A DNA stretch of 64,000 nucleotides, taken from Thermoplasmata archaeon (GTDB lineage: Archaea > Thermoplasmatota > Thermoplasmata > Lutacidiplasmatales > SKW197). The notes under the pieces were generated by a model. It was not told the origin of the DNA. It saw only the letters and a list, made by a program, of their open reading frames with translations, and did no database searches. The position numbers were made by a program, and so were the translations under genes. Below, one piece after another: positions 1 through 8,919 of the stretch. The DNA lies in NCBI GenBank assembly GCA_038874435.1, contig JAVZCK010000004.1, positions 62,001 through 126,000 on the forward strand, read 5' to 3'. The stretch's first letter is position 1; every line of letters begins with the position of its first letter.

Positions 1-2
1 CT

Positions 3-1691
3 TCGGGTCCTATGATACTTGTTGCAACAACCTATGCCGTTACGAATGTTCCTAATTTATTTGCCGCATGCACAATTCTCGACTCTTTTATTATTCTAGT
101 TTTTCTCATCTCTGGGTACCTGTTAAGTTCATATCTGTCCAGAAACAAATTGTTATGGGTTCTCCCTCCCTTGTTTATTATTGTTTGTCCCACTTTTGTC
201 CTGGAAACCAATTTTTTTACAGTAGGCTCTAGGTTGCTTGCTGTGATGTTCTTTATGTGTTATTTTCTTTGTTTTTTTTACTTCTTGTTTAAACATAGTT
301 CAAAGAGAAAAAAATTGAAAATATTTTTACTAGCAATTGTGTTTTTTATAGGAGGAATTGCCTCTCACCTTATGGGACTATTTTTTGCATTCTTCCTATT
401 TTTTCCATTTTTACTCACACCTCTGTTTTATAAGCTCTCTGATTTATTAATAAGAAATCTTCATCCAACCTTTCCGAAGATTGTAATCAAATACGGATGG
501 GTGTTTTTTACAAGTGTAATTTTTGTTATACTTGCTCTTGTCTATTTAGGATTGGCACCAGTAAAATTTAGAGAATTTTATGCTTCTGAACAAAGCAGTG
601 TCATTAGTGGTAGAATTCTCGGGCCACTTGCGCAAAATCCCTTTGTTGTAGTATTCCTGGTCTACTTTTCAAAAATCGGGTTTTTTGTCCCTCTTTCAGC
701 ACTAGGCATCTATGCTCTCTTAAAAAGAGGATATAATAAGAGACTCAAAATCTTTTTTATGGTGGCTGTATCCACAATACTTCTTTTTATTTACGAAGCT
801 GGGTATTTTCCATATGTAACAACTATTGTCTTGACATTATTATCACTGATTGGAATAGATTTTATTCTGAGAAATAAAAAGAAGATAAGTATGTTCGTTA
901 TCGCCATTAGTGTATTGTTAATTTCAATGACTTTTTACTTCTACTATTCTATCTTTAATGATGATTATAGAAGTTATTACGCTGCAATGTGTGGAATTTT
1001 TATAGTTATTACTTTTCTACATATATTTCTCTATCGTTTGTGGAAAACTACGAAAGAAATGCGAAAGAGCATCATAAAAGAAAAGGCTACAGTTCTTGCT
1101 CTTTCTTGCCTTCTTGTGTTTTCTGTAGCGTACGGAATTTACAGCCCTAATTTTGATCTAGCAGGTGATGCTGAAGGAAAAAGTATGCGAATGACACCAC
1201 ATTATGCACCTTTGTCCATAGTAGAAATCGCGTACTACTCTAAATTTATTTGCGAGTCAAAGCGTGTTCTTTTTCCTACATATGGGGGGAATACACAATT
1301 TTCTGCGATAACCGGAAAAACATTGTATGCTGAGACCCTCACAGAATCCCCTCTTTTTGTAGAGAGTCTCTCAATTCAACCTGTAGATTCTTACGACTAT
1401 CACAACCCAAAAACCCTTTATATTGGTAAGAGCTCAGACTTTCCAAATATTCAGGCAGGGTTATCTGGACAGGTAGTGATTATGACACTTTACTTTACTC
1501 CTTCTGTTTCTACACTAGATGTAAGAAAAAAATATGATATTAATTATACTGTGGAATTCTTGCCTTATGAGGGGCAGTATGTTTCGTATGGTTTCAAATG
1601 GACCTCCGCAAAATCAATCTTCCTAAAAGAATTGAATGGTAGTTCTTATGTGACATTTATGAACTCTCAGTTTCGGATGTACTATTCATAA
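3..1691 (+). CDS. Multi-pass membrane protein, glycosyltransferase (GT-C)-like, 5' end outside window
   Basis: The frame is open to the window edge, so the first ATG at 12 is not necessarily the start and the gene is treated as 5'-partial. Roughly the first 390 visible residues contain about ten hydrophobic segments separated by short Lys/Arg-rich loops. The last 170 or so residues form a soluble tail beginning near SPNFDLAGDAEG. This layout (many helices then an extracellular C-terminal domain) is that of GT-C-type lipid-linked-sugar transferases and related archaeal envelope proteins. No diagnostic DxD or ExD motif can be seen because the N-terminus is missing. It is convergent with the flippase/Rml gene block on the other strand. 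The DNA is visibly A/T-rich, as is common in surface-glycan loci. The function is inferred from context only. Confidence 0.6.
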   Translation, partial: SGPMILVATTYAVTNVPNLFAACTILDSFIILVFLISGYLLSSYLSRNKLLWVLPPLFIIVCPTFVLETNFFTVGSRLLAVMFFMCYFLCFFYFLFKHSSKRKKLKIFLLAIVFFIGGIASHLMGLFFAFFLFFPFLLTPLFYKLSDLLIRNLHPTFPKIVIKYGWVFFTSVIFVILALVYLGLAPVKFREFYASEQSSVISGRILGPLAQNPFVVVFLVYFSKIGFFVPLSALGIYALLKRGYNKRLKIFFMVAVSTILLFIYEAGYFPYVTTIVLTLLSLIGIDFILRNKKKISMFVIAISVLLISMTFYFYYSIFNDDYRSYYAAMCGIFIVITFLHIFLYRLWKTTKEMRKSIIKEKATVLALSCLLVFSVAYGIYSPNFDLAGDAEGKSMRMTPHYAPLSIVEIAYYSKFICESKRVLFPTYGGNTQFSAITGKTLYAETLTESPLFVESLSIQPVDSYDYHNPKTLYIGKSSDFPNIQAGLSGQVVIMTLYFTPSVSTLDVRKKYDINYTVEFLPYEGQYVSYGFKWTSAKSIFLKELNGSSYVTFMNSQFRMYYS

Positions 1692-2654
1692 TGAGAGCAA
1701 GCCACTCAAAATACCATGCCAGTATGTCGTTAACATTTTCAGTGTGTATCTTAAGTTTTTTGTCCGTATTATTAACTTTAAAAAAAATCGAAATGGAGTG
1801 TAAAAAAACCAGTAAATGATGTATGTAAGCCAGAATCTACAATGTTTTTTTGCAAAAAATACCGAGTTTCGATTATTAAAGAAGAGAATATGAGGTTTCA
1901 TCTCCATCAATGACTTTGTCACTCCTTTATGCCATATACAACTAGCAGGCACATACAATAGATTGTACCCCTGCTTTTTTGCCCTGATACACCAATCACT
2001 CTCCTCCCAGTATGCAAAAAATTTTTCATCAAAGAGTCCAATATGGGCCAGGACAGAAGTACGAATCATCATTGCACATCCTTCAACATAACTGGTTTCA
2101 AATATTTCATCATACTGTCCCGTATCAAAACCTGTTCTTTTTTTAACTTTGCAAGTCCACAGATCTATCTTTGCACCAGCAAATGAAATATAGTCCTTCC
2201 TTCCATGATAGTCATAAGCATACACTTTTGGCCCCACGCATGCAATCTTTTCGTCTGTAAAACTCTCAACCAGAACTTTTATTGTGTCTTTATTTACAAC
2301 AGCATCCGCATTCAACAAGAACACAAACTCATACCCATGCTTCAGTGCAAACTCAAACCCAAGATTGTTGCCGCCAGTGAAACCGAGATTTTTTGGTGAG
2401 AGATAGAAAAGAATTTTTTTTGTGCCTTTCCTCTCCAGTTTCACATCTCCTACATCTTTCATCTCAACTACATCGTAATTTTTCTGTGTGAAGTACTTTC
2501 GCAAAATCTCAACTGAGTTGTCCTTTGAACCATTATCCACAAGAAATATATCCACGCCATGTGGCTCTGTCTCGGAAGCCATTACAGAATCTATCGCTTC
2601 CATCGTATCTTTCGCACAGTTCCAGTTGAGAATGATTGTAAGGACTGATGCCAT
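1686..2654 (-). CDS. Glycosyltransferase family 2 (rhamnosyltransferase-like)
   Basis: About 322 residues. The N-terminus SVLTIILNWN and the nucleotide-binding VDNGSKDNS (about residue 39) are the standard GT-A/GT2 opening. A DxD-like NADA follows at FVFLLNADAVV, and FDEKFFAYWEESDWCIR supplies the acidic pair typical of the family. A hydrophobic aromatic segment near the C-terminus probably touches the membrane. Members of this subgroup transfer rhamnose or other sugars from nucleotide donors during O-antigen-like glycan assembly. I chose ATG 2654 because the family normally starts three residues before IILNWN; ATG 2678 is eight codons upstream, and an open frame continues to 2786, inside the flippase gene. 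It is the last gene of the minus-strand rmlA-rmlD-flippase block, so co-transcription is likely. Confidence 0.85.
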   Translation of the reverse strand: MASVLTIILNWNCAKDTMEAIDSVMASETEPHGVDIFLVDNGSKDNSVEILRKYFTQKNYDVVEMKDVGDVKLERKGTKKILFYLSPKNLGFTGGNNLGFEFALKHGYEFVFLLNADAVVNKDTIKVLVESFTDEKIACVGPKVYAYDYHGRKDYISFAGAKIDLWTCKVKKRTGFDTGQYDEIFETSYVEGCAMMIRTSVLAHIGLFDEKFFAYWEESDWCIRAKKQGYNLLYVPASCIWHKGVTKSLMEMKPHILFFNNRNSVFFAKKHCRFWLTYIIYWFFYTPFRFFLKLIIRTKNLRYTLKMLTTYWHGILSGLLSL

Positions 2655-2695
2655 CAAAACTGGTAAAATATGGTTCATATTTAAAGAGTGTGGTG

Positions 2696-4159
2696 CTATT
2701 TCTTCTTTTTCAATAATGCTAGAACATCTTTTACTTCCTCGATAATTTTTCCTCTGGTTAGTAGGTATATAGAAGTTGCATAACACACTGTAAAGGAGGC
2801 AATTTTTAGGATGAAAATCGTGAAAGAGATTTCACGAGAAAAGAATGTAATAAGTAAAATTGGACAAACTCCTATTATTGATGCTAGAAAAGAAGGAATT
2901 GATGTTTGCAAAACCTCTCTTATGTGAATGCTGATAATTTTATTTACAAAAGAGATTACCCATATAAACATAGGAAAACCAAATATCAGGTAAGTCAGAG
3001 CTACACCAACTGTACCGAAAAGTATGCAAAGGGGACATACAAATATCGCCACGATCAGAAGGCCAACTAAGGTTTGGAGGAAGTTTATTCTTACATTACC
3101 AGTGGAAACAATAATAGCTCCTGCAGGTACCCAAAGAATTGGAAGAATTGCAAATCCTGAGATTATGGTAAGAACTGGTATTGCTCCGTCCCATTTGGAA
3201 GTATTTCCTGCAAGTACAACTCTCACGAAATCAGGAGCGAGAAACATTAAACCGATGCAAACAGGGAACGCAAAGAGCGAAATATACTTGAGAGTAGTTA
3301 GATAACCTTTTCTCAAACGGTCTTTATTTCCTACCACTTTACAGTAGGTGGGAAACAGAACAGCATTCAACACACCACCGATTACGGATGGAATTACAAA
3401 ACCCCATGTCCATGCAACCTCATATGCTCCAAGTGATTCTGTTCCAAATGAATTCCCCACGACAAATTTCCCAATAGAAAGGGTTGCCCAATACATTATC
3501 CCAACAGCCAGCACATACTTCCCAAAGTTCAGCAGTTCCTTTGCCACTTTGACATCAAACACGAATTTTACTTTCCAGGAAACAAAAGAATACAGCACAA
3601 CCACTGTGATCAAGCCACCAGCAAGATTGCCAAAAACCACGCTCCAGTAGGAAAAACCGAGGAAGGCAAGAGCAATAACTAGAATTCCCTTACTCAGTCC
3701 TCCAGAGAGATTGGCAAGCACAATTTTGTTAAATTTCAATTCTCTAGTCAAGCGTACAGTGACCACAAATCCAGCAGATGTGAGGAAAAACTGCAAGCTT
3801 GCAATTCTGATCACATTTGTCAATCTTGGTTCAGCCATGAAATCTGCAACAAAAGGTGCTATGGAAAATACTGTTAGATAAAGCCCAGTTGCAAAAATCA
3901 GACGAAGGGTTGCGCCAGTGTAAAGTTCTTTTTCAATGTTTTCCTTTTGCTTTTGAATAATTGCAGCACTTAAACCAAAATCACCAAGAATCTCACCGAA
4001 TCCAATAAAAACCATTGCCATGCTCACTATTCCATACTCATCTGGAAACAACAACCTTGCCAGAACCAAAGAGGTTATCAGGGAGATGCCATAGCTTACA
4101 ACTCTGAGCAAACTCACCCACAGAATGTTCTTTGCTGTCTTTTCCTTAAGTCCCTGCAT
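2696..4159 (-). CDS. Polysaccharide flippase, Wzx/MATE-like (MOP superfamily)
   Basis: About 487 residues with 12-14 predicted membrane helices. The opening TAKNILWVSLLRVVSYGISL and the segment LARLLFPDEYGIVSMAMV are hallmarks of the polysaccharide biosynthesis/WzxC group. Such proteins move lipid-linked oligosaccharides across the cytoplasmic membrane. The gene overlaps the 3' end of rmlD, and the GT2 gene follows within about 40 bases, so all are probably on one transcript from a promoter before rmlA. ATG 4159 is preferred; an in-frame GTG lies at 4168. Function is confident at family level; the transported substrate is unknown. Confidence 0.88.
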   Translation of the reverse strand: MQGLKEKTAKNILWVSLLRVVSYGISLITSLVLARLLFPDEYGIVSMAMVFIGFGEILGDFGLSAAIIQKQKENIEKELYTGATLRLIFATGLYLTVFSIAPFVADFMAEPRLTNVIRIASLQFFLTSAGFVVTVRLTRELKFNKIVLANLSGGLSKGILVIALAFLGFSYWSVVFGNLAGGLITVVVLYSFVSWKVKFVFDVKVAKELLNFGKYVLAVGIMYWATLSIGKFVVGNSFGTESLGAYEVAWTWGFVIPSVIGGVLNAVLFPTYCKVVGNKDRLRKGYLTTLKYISLFAFPVCIGLMFLAPDFVRVVLAGNTSKWDGAIPVLTIISGFAILPILWVPAGAIIVSTGNVRINFLQTLVGLLIVAIFVCPLCILFGTVGVALTYLIFGFPMFIWVISFVNKIISIHIREVLQTSIPSFLASIIGVCPILLITFFSREISFTIFILKIASFTVCYATSIYLLTRGKIIEEVKDVLALLKKKK

Positions 4160-5012
4160 TGGTCTCACGCATTCTTACCAGCATTTCTCTGGTGGTTGGA
4201 ACCCTCAAAATTTTTTCAAGTTTTTCTGTATTCAAAGAGGAATTGACAGGTCTTTTAGCTGTGAAGTTTAGCTCACTTGAGTGAACATCTTTGACAAGAG
4301 CTTTATCCAACCTAAAAGCATCACAAATTTCATACACAAACTCCAACCTTGAGATTGCATTCCTGCTTCCACAATGGAAAATCCCTCTTACCTGCCTTTC
4401 AATCAATTTTTCTATCACTTCGGCACAAAAATCAACAAGCACAGGTGAGTAAATCAGGTCAGAAGCAATGGTTATCTCCTTCTCATTTCTCAATGACTCA
4501 TGCACCCAAGAGACGAAATTATGTTTTTGCCAGGTTTTTTTCCAGCCAAAGTTTCCACAACAGCGAAGGACACAGCCATTTCCGTAATCCAGGACAAACT
4601 TTTCACCCTCCAATTTGGTCTGCCCATAAACGCTTATCGGGTTAACTGGTTCTTCTTCTCTATAGTTGCCCTTTTCTCCATCAAACACATAATCGGTTGA
4701 GATGTAAACAATGTAGGCATTCCATTTTCTTGCAAAATCAACTGCATTTTTTGTGCCGACAACATTAATCTGATAAGCCAGTTCTGGTTCTTTTTCGCAT
4801 CTGTCAACATTTGTTAAAGCTGCAGTGTGAACAACAACATCCACTCTATTTATTCTCTCAAAATTTTCTTTTCTAGCAACATCTATTTCCACACAACTTC
4901 TATCGGGTATTTTTGATGAGTGACATGCTGGAATCACATTGTAAGTATTGGAAAGTTTAAGGTATGTGGCATAACCTAAAAGCCCTGCAGCACCTGTAAT
5001 TAGGATTTGCAT
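4146..5012 (-). CDS. rmlD: dTDP-4-dehydrorhamnose reductase (RmlD/RfbD)
   Basis: 288 residues, the normal length. It is an extended short-chain dehydrogenase: the NAD(P) glycine motif TGAAGLLG is at residues 6-13, the segment YISTDYVFDGEKGNY is typical of RmlD, and the catalytic Tyr/Lys occur in SVYGQTKLEGE. RmlD reduces dTDP-4-keto-L-rhamnose to dTDP-L-rhamnose, the last step of donor synthesis for surface glycans. It sits one base after rmlA in the same direction. RmlB and RmlC, needed between the two, are not in this window and must be encoded elsewhere if the pathway is complete. Confidence 0.92.
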   Translation of the reverse strand: MQILITGAAGLLGYATYLKLSNTYNVIPACHSSKIPDRSCVEIDVARKENFERINRVDVVVHTAALTNVDRCEKEPELAYQINVVGTKNAVDFARKWNAYIVYISTDYVFDGEKGNYREEEPVNPISVYGQTKLEGEKFVLDYGNGCVLRCCGNFGWKKTWQKHNFVSWVHESLRNEKEITIASDLIYSPVLVDFCAEVIEKLIERQVRGIFHCGSRNAISRLEFVYEICDAFRLDKALVKDVHSSELNFTAKRPVNSSLNTEKLEKILRVPTTREMLVRMRETNAGT

Positions 5013-5013
5013 A

Positions 5014-6084
5014 TCACACCCATATGCTTGAGTTCTCGCCCAATATTAACCTTTGTCCCTTTGGCTTTTTCTCGCCCTTGAAAATCTTTGTGTTGGCACC
5101 AATTAGGGAATCAACAATTCGGCCCTCATAATTTATCTCAGTGTTTGCTAGGATTATAGAAAACTCTATTTCCACACCAGTAATCTTACAGTTATTCCCG
5201 ATTGCAGTGTATGGCCCAATGTAAGCATCTCCTTCTATAATCGTGTTGTCTCCAATTATTGCGGGACCACGGACCCGTGCACCCTTCTTTACAATTGAAT
5301 TTTTCCCTATGGTAACTTTTCCTGTGACTTCTGCACCTTCCTCCACAGTGCCTTCCACTTTTGGCTCAAGATATTCAAGCACTACACGATTTGCTTCAAG
5401 AATGTCTTCTGGCGTTCCTGTGTCCTTCCACCAACCCGTGACTATGTATGCATGAACTGGGAGTTTAGCATCTATTAACATCTGGATTGCATCTGTGATT
5501 TCAAGTTCGTTTCGCCAGGATGGCTTGAGTTTCTTTATCATTTCAAATACTGATTTGCGGAAAAGATAGATACCTATGATAGCTAAATTTGTTGGTGGCT
5601 CCTTGGGTTTTTCAATCACACGAACAATCTCTTTGCGTTCATTGAGCACTGCAATCCCGAATTTTTGTGGATTTGGAACTTCACACAACCCGATTACTGA
5701 TTCCGCACCTGTCTTTTCAAATGCCTGAACCAAGCCGCCAATACCACCAATGAGAAGATTATCTCCGAGATAGACCACAAATGGTTCATCCCCCACAAAC
5801 TCCTCTGTTAAACCAACGGCGTGGGCAATGCCCTTTGGCTCTCCCTGATAAATGTAGGTGATTTTTACACCGTAATTTGACCCATCTCCAAGCAACTCCT
5901 TTACCTTTTCTGGCATATTGTTGCCAAGAATCACAGCAATGTCAGTTATACCTGCGTTTCTCAAGTCTTCAATGCAGTAAACGATGTTCGGCTTGTTCGC
6001 TATGGGAATAAGCTGTTTTGGACCCGTGTGTGTCAATGGTCTCAACCTCGTTCCGGCACCACCAGATAACACAACTCCTTTCAT
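5014..6084 (-). CDS. rmlA: Glucose-1-phosphate thymidylyltransferase, long archaeal form (RmlA-like)
   Basis: About 356 residues. The N-terminal nucleotidyltransferase domain begins MKGVVLSGGAGTRLRPLT, with PKQLIPIANKP just after and GDNLL as the metal/sugar-site segment. The C-terminal 110 residues are hexapeptide (left-handed beta-helix) repeats such as GARVRGPAIIGDNTIIEGDA, which the short bacterial RmlA lacks. The enzyme makes dTDP-glucose from glucose-1-phosphate and dTTP, though long archaeal forms can use other sugars. The frame is open 30 codons upstream, but the conserved start is ATG 6084. The segment TCTTTAAC about 25 bases before it could be the TATA element, giving a nearly leaderless mRNA. 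First gene of a probable rmlA-rmlD-flippase-GT2 transcript. Confidence 0.9.
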   Translation of the reverse strand: MKGVVLSGGAGTRLRPLTHTGPKQLIPIANKPNIVYCIEDLRNAGITDIAVILGNNMPEKVKELLGDGSNYGVKITYIYQGEPKGIAHAVGLTEEFVGDEPFVVYLGDNLLIGGIGGLVQAFEKTGAESVIGLCEVPNPQKFGIAVLNERKEIVRVIEKPKEPPTNLAIIGIYLFRKSVFEMIKKLKPSWRNELEITDAIQMLIDAKLPVHAYIVTGWWKDTGTPEDILEANRVVLEYLEPKVEGTVEEGAEVTGKVTIGKNSIVKKGARVRGPAIIGDNTIIEGDAYIGPYTAIGNNCKITGVEIEFSIILANTEINYEGRIVDSLIGANTKIFKGEKKPKGQRLILGENSSIWV

Positions 6085-6212
6085 AATGATGGAAAAACCA
6101 ACACAATAGTTAAAGATTATGGTTGGCTTGACTGTAGGACAAAATAGATTATCTGGCTTTTTCTCCTCCTTCACCAGCTGGTATCGAATTTTTGTCCTGC
6201 ACCGATATCAAA

Positions 6213-6287
6213 GCATATAAATAACCCCTTTGGTTGTGAAAAATAATAAGAACTTGGCGTATCTCCAATGGTCTGTATTGAAGGTGG
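6213..6287 (+). promoter_or_regulatory. Probable promoter and ribosome-binding site of the asparagine-synthetase-like gene
   Basis: A TATA-like GCATATAAATAA starts near 6213. A GGTGG at 6283-6287 stands six bases before ATG 6294 and decides that start. The spacing implies a 5' leader of about 50 bases, unlike the many apparently leaderless genes in the window. Confidence 0.4.
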
Positions 6288-6293
6288 TAACTA

Positions 6294-7901
6294 ATGGAAA
6301 TGCAGATAATATTGAACTATCAGTATGGATTTCCCTGGTATAAATATAATAATACATATGTAAAGGGATATGTCATAAAAGAAAATAAACTTTGTCGAAA
6401 TCATGATTTTGCCCGTCTAATCGATAGTATAGATACCTTTTCGAAAATTGTTACAGCATTGAAATCCTTTCATGGGATCTTTGTGATAGTGACAAAAAAA
6501 GAGGAAAAAATTTATCTAGCTTCAGACATCACACGAACATTCCCTCTATTCTACACCATTCACAACAACACAGTATACATTTCAGATGATGCTTTTTATC
6601 TCCAGCAATTACTTAATCTAAAATTAGATTCAATATCATCAAATGAGTTTTTAAAGTGTGGTTATGTAACAGGAGATGCTACCTTACTGAAAAACTTAAG
6701 GCAACTTCAAGCAGGAGAGATTATAGAATTAAACTCGAGGAAATTTTTTAGGCGATTTTATCATAATTACACCGTCAAAAACGATGAACTTTCGACCTTA
6801 TCCGAGAAAGAACTACAATCTAATTTGTTAGATATCTTAACAAATGCAATAAGTAGACTTATTATTTTTGCGGCTGGTGCGCCTATTGTTGTTCCACTAA
6901 GTGGTGGGTTTGACTCAAGGCTAATCGTAGCTTTGCTAAAAATTCTTGGTTATAAAAATGTTATCTGCTATACTTACGGAAAAAGAGATAGCTCAGAAGT
7001 CCTTACGGCTCAAAAAGTATCGGAAAAATTGGGATATACATGGCACTTTGTGGAACAGAACGATAAGATAATTCCTAAAAACTATACGCATACTCAATGG
7101 TTTTATGATTTTTATAAATATGGTTTTAATTATGTCTCAACCCTTCACCTTCAGGACTTTTTTGTTTTTAAATTTTTGCATGAAAAAGAGAATATTTCTG
7201 AAAATAGCGTTATAGTGCCCGGACACAGTGGTGATTTCCTAGGAGGTTCACACATACGAAAATTACCGATACCAAAGAGTGTGAGAATGTGTCTTCATAC
7301 GCTTACTGTAAAACACTATGTGTTGAACGGACATGTGCCTATTGCTCCAGCAGTTAAGGAGAAAATATTTTCTTACATAACTAAGTGTGCTGCTCAGGGT
7401 TCTCTTCTCTATTCTATTGACGAGAATTGGAACTTGAAAGAAAGGCAAGCAAAATATATCATCAATTCTAACAGAACTTATGAGTTCTTCGGTTATAGGC
7501 ACGCTATTCCTCTATGGGACATAGATTTGGTAGAGTTCTTCAGAAGGTTACCACTCCATTATAAAGTAAATAAAAACCTATATGCAGACACAATAAAAGA
7601 ATATATTTTCAGACCTTTAGATATTATTTTTGACCAAAAAGCATTTGCAAAAGGATTTAAGTTAAAGTTATATTTCAAAATCGTCAAAGAATTACCGGTG
7701 ACACCGTATTTAAGGTATCTATTTGAGGTAGCCTGCCCATCTATCACAAGAATTCCAATAAAAAATCTTTTCCGTACCGACGAGAACAATTTTGCCTCTG
7801 TGCTGAATCCAATAATTATGGAACTTGGCAAAAGATACTATTTGATTAACACTCCAGGCCATGTAGCAGAATGGTGTTTAGCACACACAGGCATAAGCTG
7901 A
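6294..7901 (+). CDS. Asparagine-synthetase-like protein lacking the N-terminal cysteine
   Basis: 535 residues. Residues 50-160 resemble the class-II glutamine-amidotransferase fold of AsnB (FHGIFVIVTKKEEKIYLASD, then YISDD). The C-terminal half is an asparagine-synthase domain with the ATP pyrophosphatase loop PLSGGFDSR at 201-209 and VICYTYGKRDSSEV downstream. AsnB enzymes need Cys at position 2 to hydrolyse glutamine. Here the protein begins MEMQIILNYQ and has no early cysteine, so glutaminase activity is unlikely. Such variants occur in glycan and natural-product loci and may use free ammonia or another amine to form an amide through an adenylate. It is A/T-rich, faces opposite to its glycan-cluster neighbours, and is probably horizontally mobile. 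Catalytic role not known. Confidence 0.75.
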   Translation: MEMQIILNYQYGFPWYKYNNTYVKGYVIKENKLCRNHDFARLIDSIDTFSKIVTALKSFHGIFVIVTKKEEKIYLASDITRTFPLFYTIHNNTVYISDDAFYLQQLLNLKLDSISSNEFLKCGYVTGDATLLKNLRQLQAGEIIELNSRKFFRRFYHNYTVKNDELSTLSEKELQSNLLDILTNAISRLIIFAAGAPIVVPLSGGFDSRLIVALLKILGYKNVICYTYGKRDSSEVLTAQKVSEKLGYTWHFVEQNDKIIPKNYTHTQWFYDFYKYGFNYVSTLHLQDFFVFKFLHEKENISENSVIVPGHSGDFLGGSHIRKLPIPKSVRMCLHTLTVKHYVLNGHVPIAPAVKEKIFSYITKCAAQGSLLYSIDENWNLKERQAKYIINSNRTYEFFGYRHAIPLWDIDLVEFFRRLPLHYKVNKNLYADTIKEYIFRPLDIIFDQKAFAKGFKLKLYFKIVKELPVTPYLRYLFEVACPSITRIPIKNLFRTDENNFASVLNPIIMELGKRYYLINTPGHVAEWCLAHTGIS

Positions 7902-7923
7902 AAAGCGAGAAATATTATATTTC

Positions 7924-8913
7924 TTATTTTTTTATGTTTTTATAAATTCCATCAATAATGTTTAAAAAGTAATCTTTATGCACCTCTTTCGAAAATTTTT
8001 GAACTATTCTCTCTCTTGCTTTTTTCCCCAAATCACGCTTTGAAAGTGCAAGTTTGATTCCTTTAATAGTACCCTCTACATCGCAATAGTGTACATATAT
8101 TCCTGTATCGCCAACAAGCTCGGGAATTGCACCGCCTTTAGTCACTACTGGTACACACTCACATGCCATCGCCTCAGCTATGGCCATACCAAATCCCTCT
8201 ATTTTACTGAGTTGACAATAGACACTTGCTTTCCTCATCAAATCACGAAGCTCTGTATCCGAAAGGTCATGTAGAATTTTTAGATTTGGGGGAACATTTA
8301 TTTTTTTAAGAAAAGACGGATCTTTTAAGAAACCAACCCAAATAAAATTTAAGTTTGGTAATCTTTTTGCGCATTCAACAAATACATGAAAACCTTTTTT
8401 CTTTAAATATTTTTCCTCAATTGCTCCAACAGAAATTATAAGATTCTCATCTTTTTTGCCATTAGGTGTGAAAAAGGTTACATCTACTGAGTTTGGTCCA
8501 TAACTTAAAAAGTGTTTCTTTGGCGTGACAAATGATAGCATCTCTTTTTCCAAGTATTTACTCACTACTATAACATAATCTGCAAAGATTAAAGCAGGTT
8601 TAGAATAGATTTTAATACGTATCCAGTCGAATGTGTTAAGTTGATGCTCTTTAGCTATATCATACCCGGCTGCAATGACGACTGTCCGACATCTTTTCAA
8701 CTTAGATAAAAGTATCGTAACCAATGCAGACCTTCCTGCAAAATATATGATGCAAAGGTTATTTTGTTTCAAAGTTTTAAGAATTTCTAATATTGATAAA
8801 AATCCTTGAAATTTTATACACTTCACTATATATTTCTGTGAGAGGAAACCTATAACTGTATTTTGAAATCTCAAAAAGGCTCTAGATACAAATACAATTT
8901 CATTTTTCTCCAT
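7924..8913 (-). CDS. Glycosyltransferase family 4 (group 1)
   Basis: 329 residues with the two-domain GT-B layout. The C-terminal domain holds the usual GT4 signature: VGAIEEKYLKKKGFHVFVEC, then KIEGFGMAIAEAMACECVPV (the EX7E motif) and GGAIPELVGDTGIYV. The donor is probably a UDP- or GDP-sugar, and the product a lipid-linked or protein-linked surface glycan. The N-terminal domain is short (about 140 residues) compared with typical GT4 enzymes but appears complete. It is convergent with the asparagine-synthetase-like gene and codirectional with the aminotransferase upstream, with 6 bases between them. Confidence 0.85.
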   Translation of the reverse strand: MEKNEIVFVSRAFLRFQNTVIGFLSQKYIVKCIKFQGFLSILEILKTLKQNNLCIIYFAGRSALVTILLSKLKRCRTVVIAAGYDIAKEHQLNTFDWIRIKIYSKPALIFADYVIVVSKYLEKEMLSFVTPKKHFLSYGPNSVDVTFFTPNGKKDENLIISVGAIEEKYLKKKGFHVFVECAKRLPNLNFIWVGFLKDPSFLKKINVPPNLKILHDLSDTELRDLMRKASVYCQLSKIEGFGMAIAEAMACECVPVVTKGGAIPELVGDTGIYVHYCDVEGTIKGIKLALSKRDLGKKARERIVQKFSKEVHKDYFLNIIDGIYKNIKK

Positions 8914-8919
8914 TTTTCT

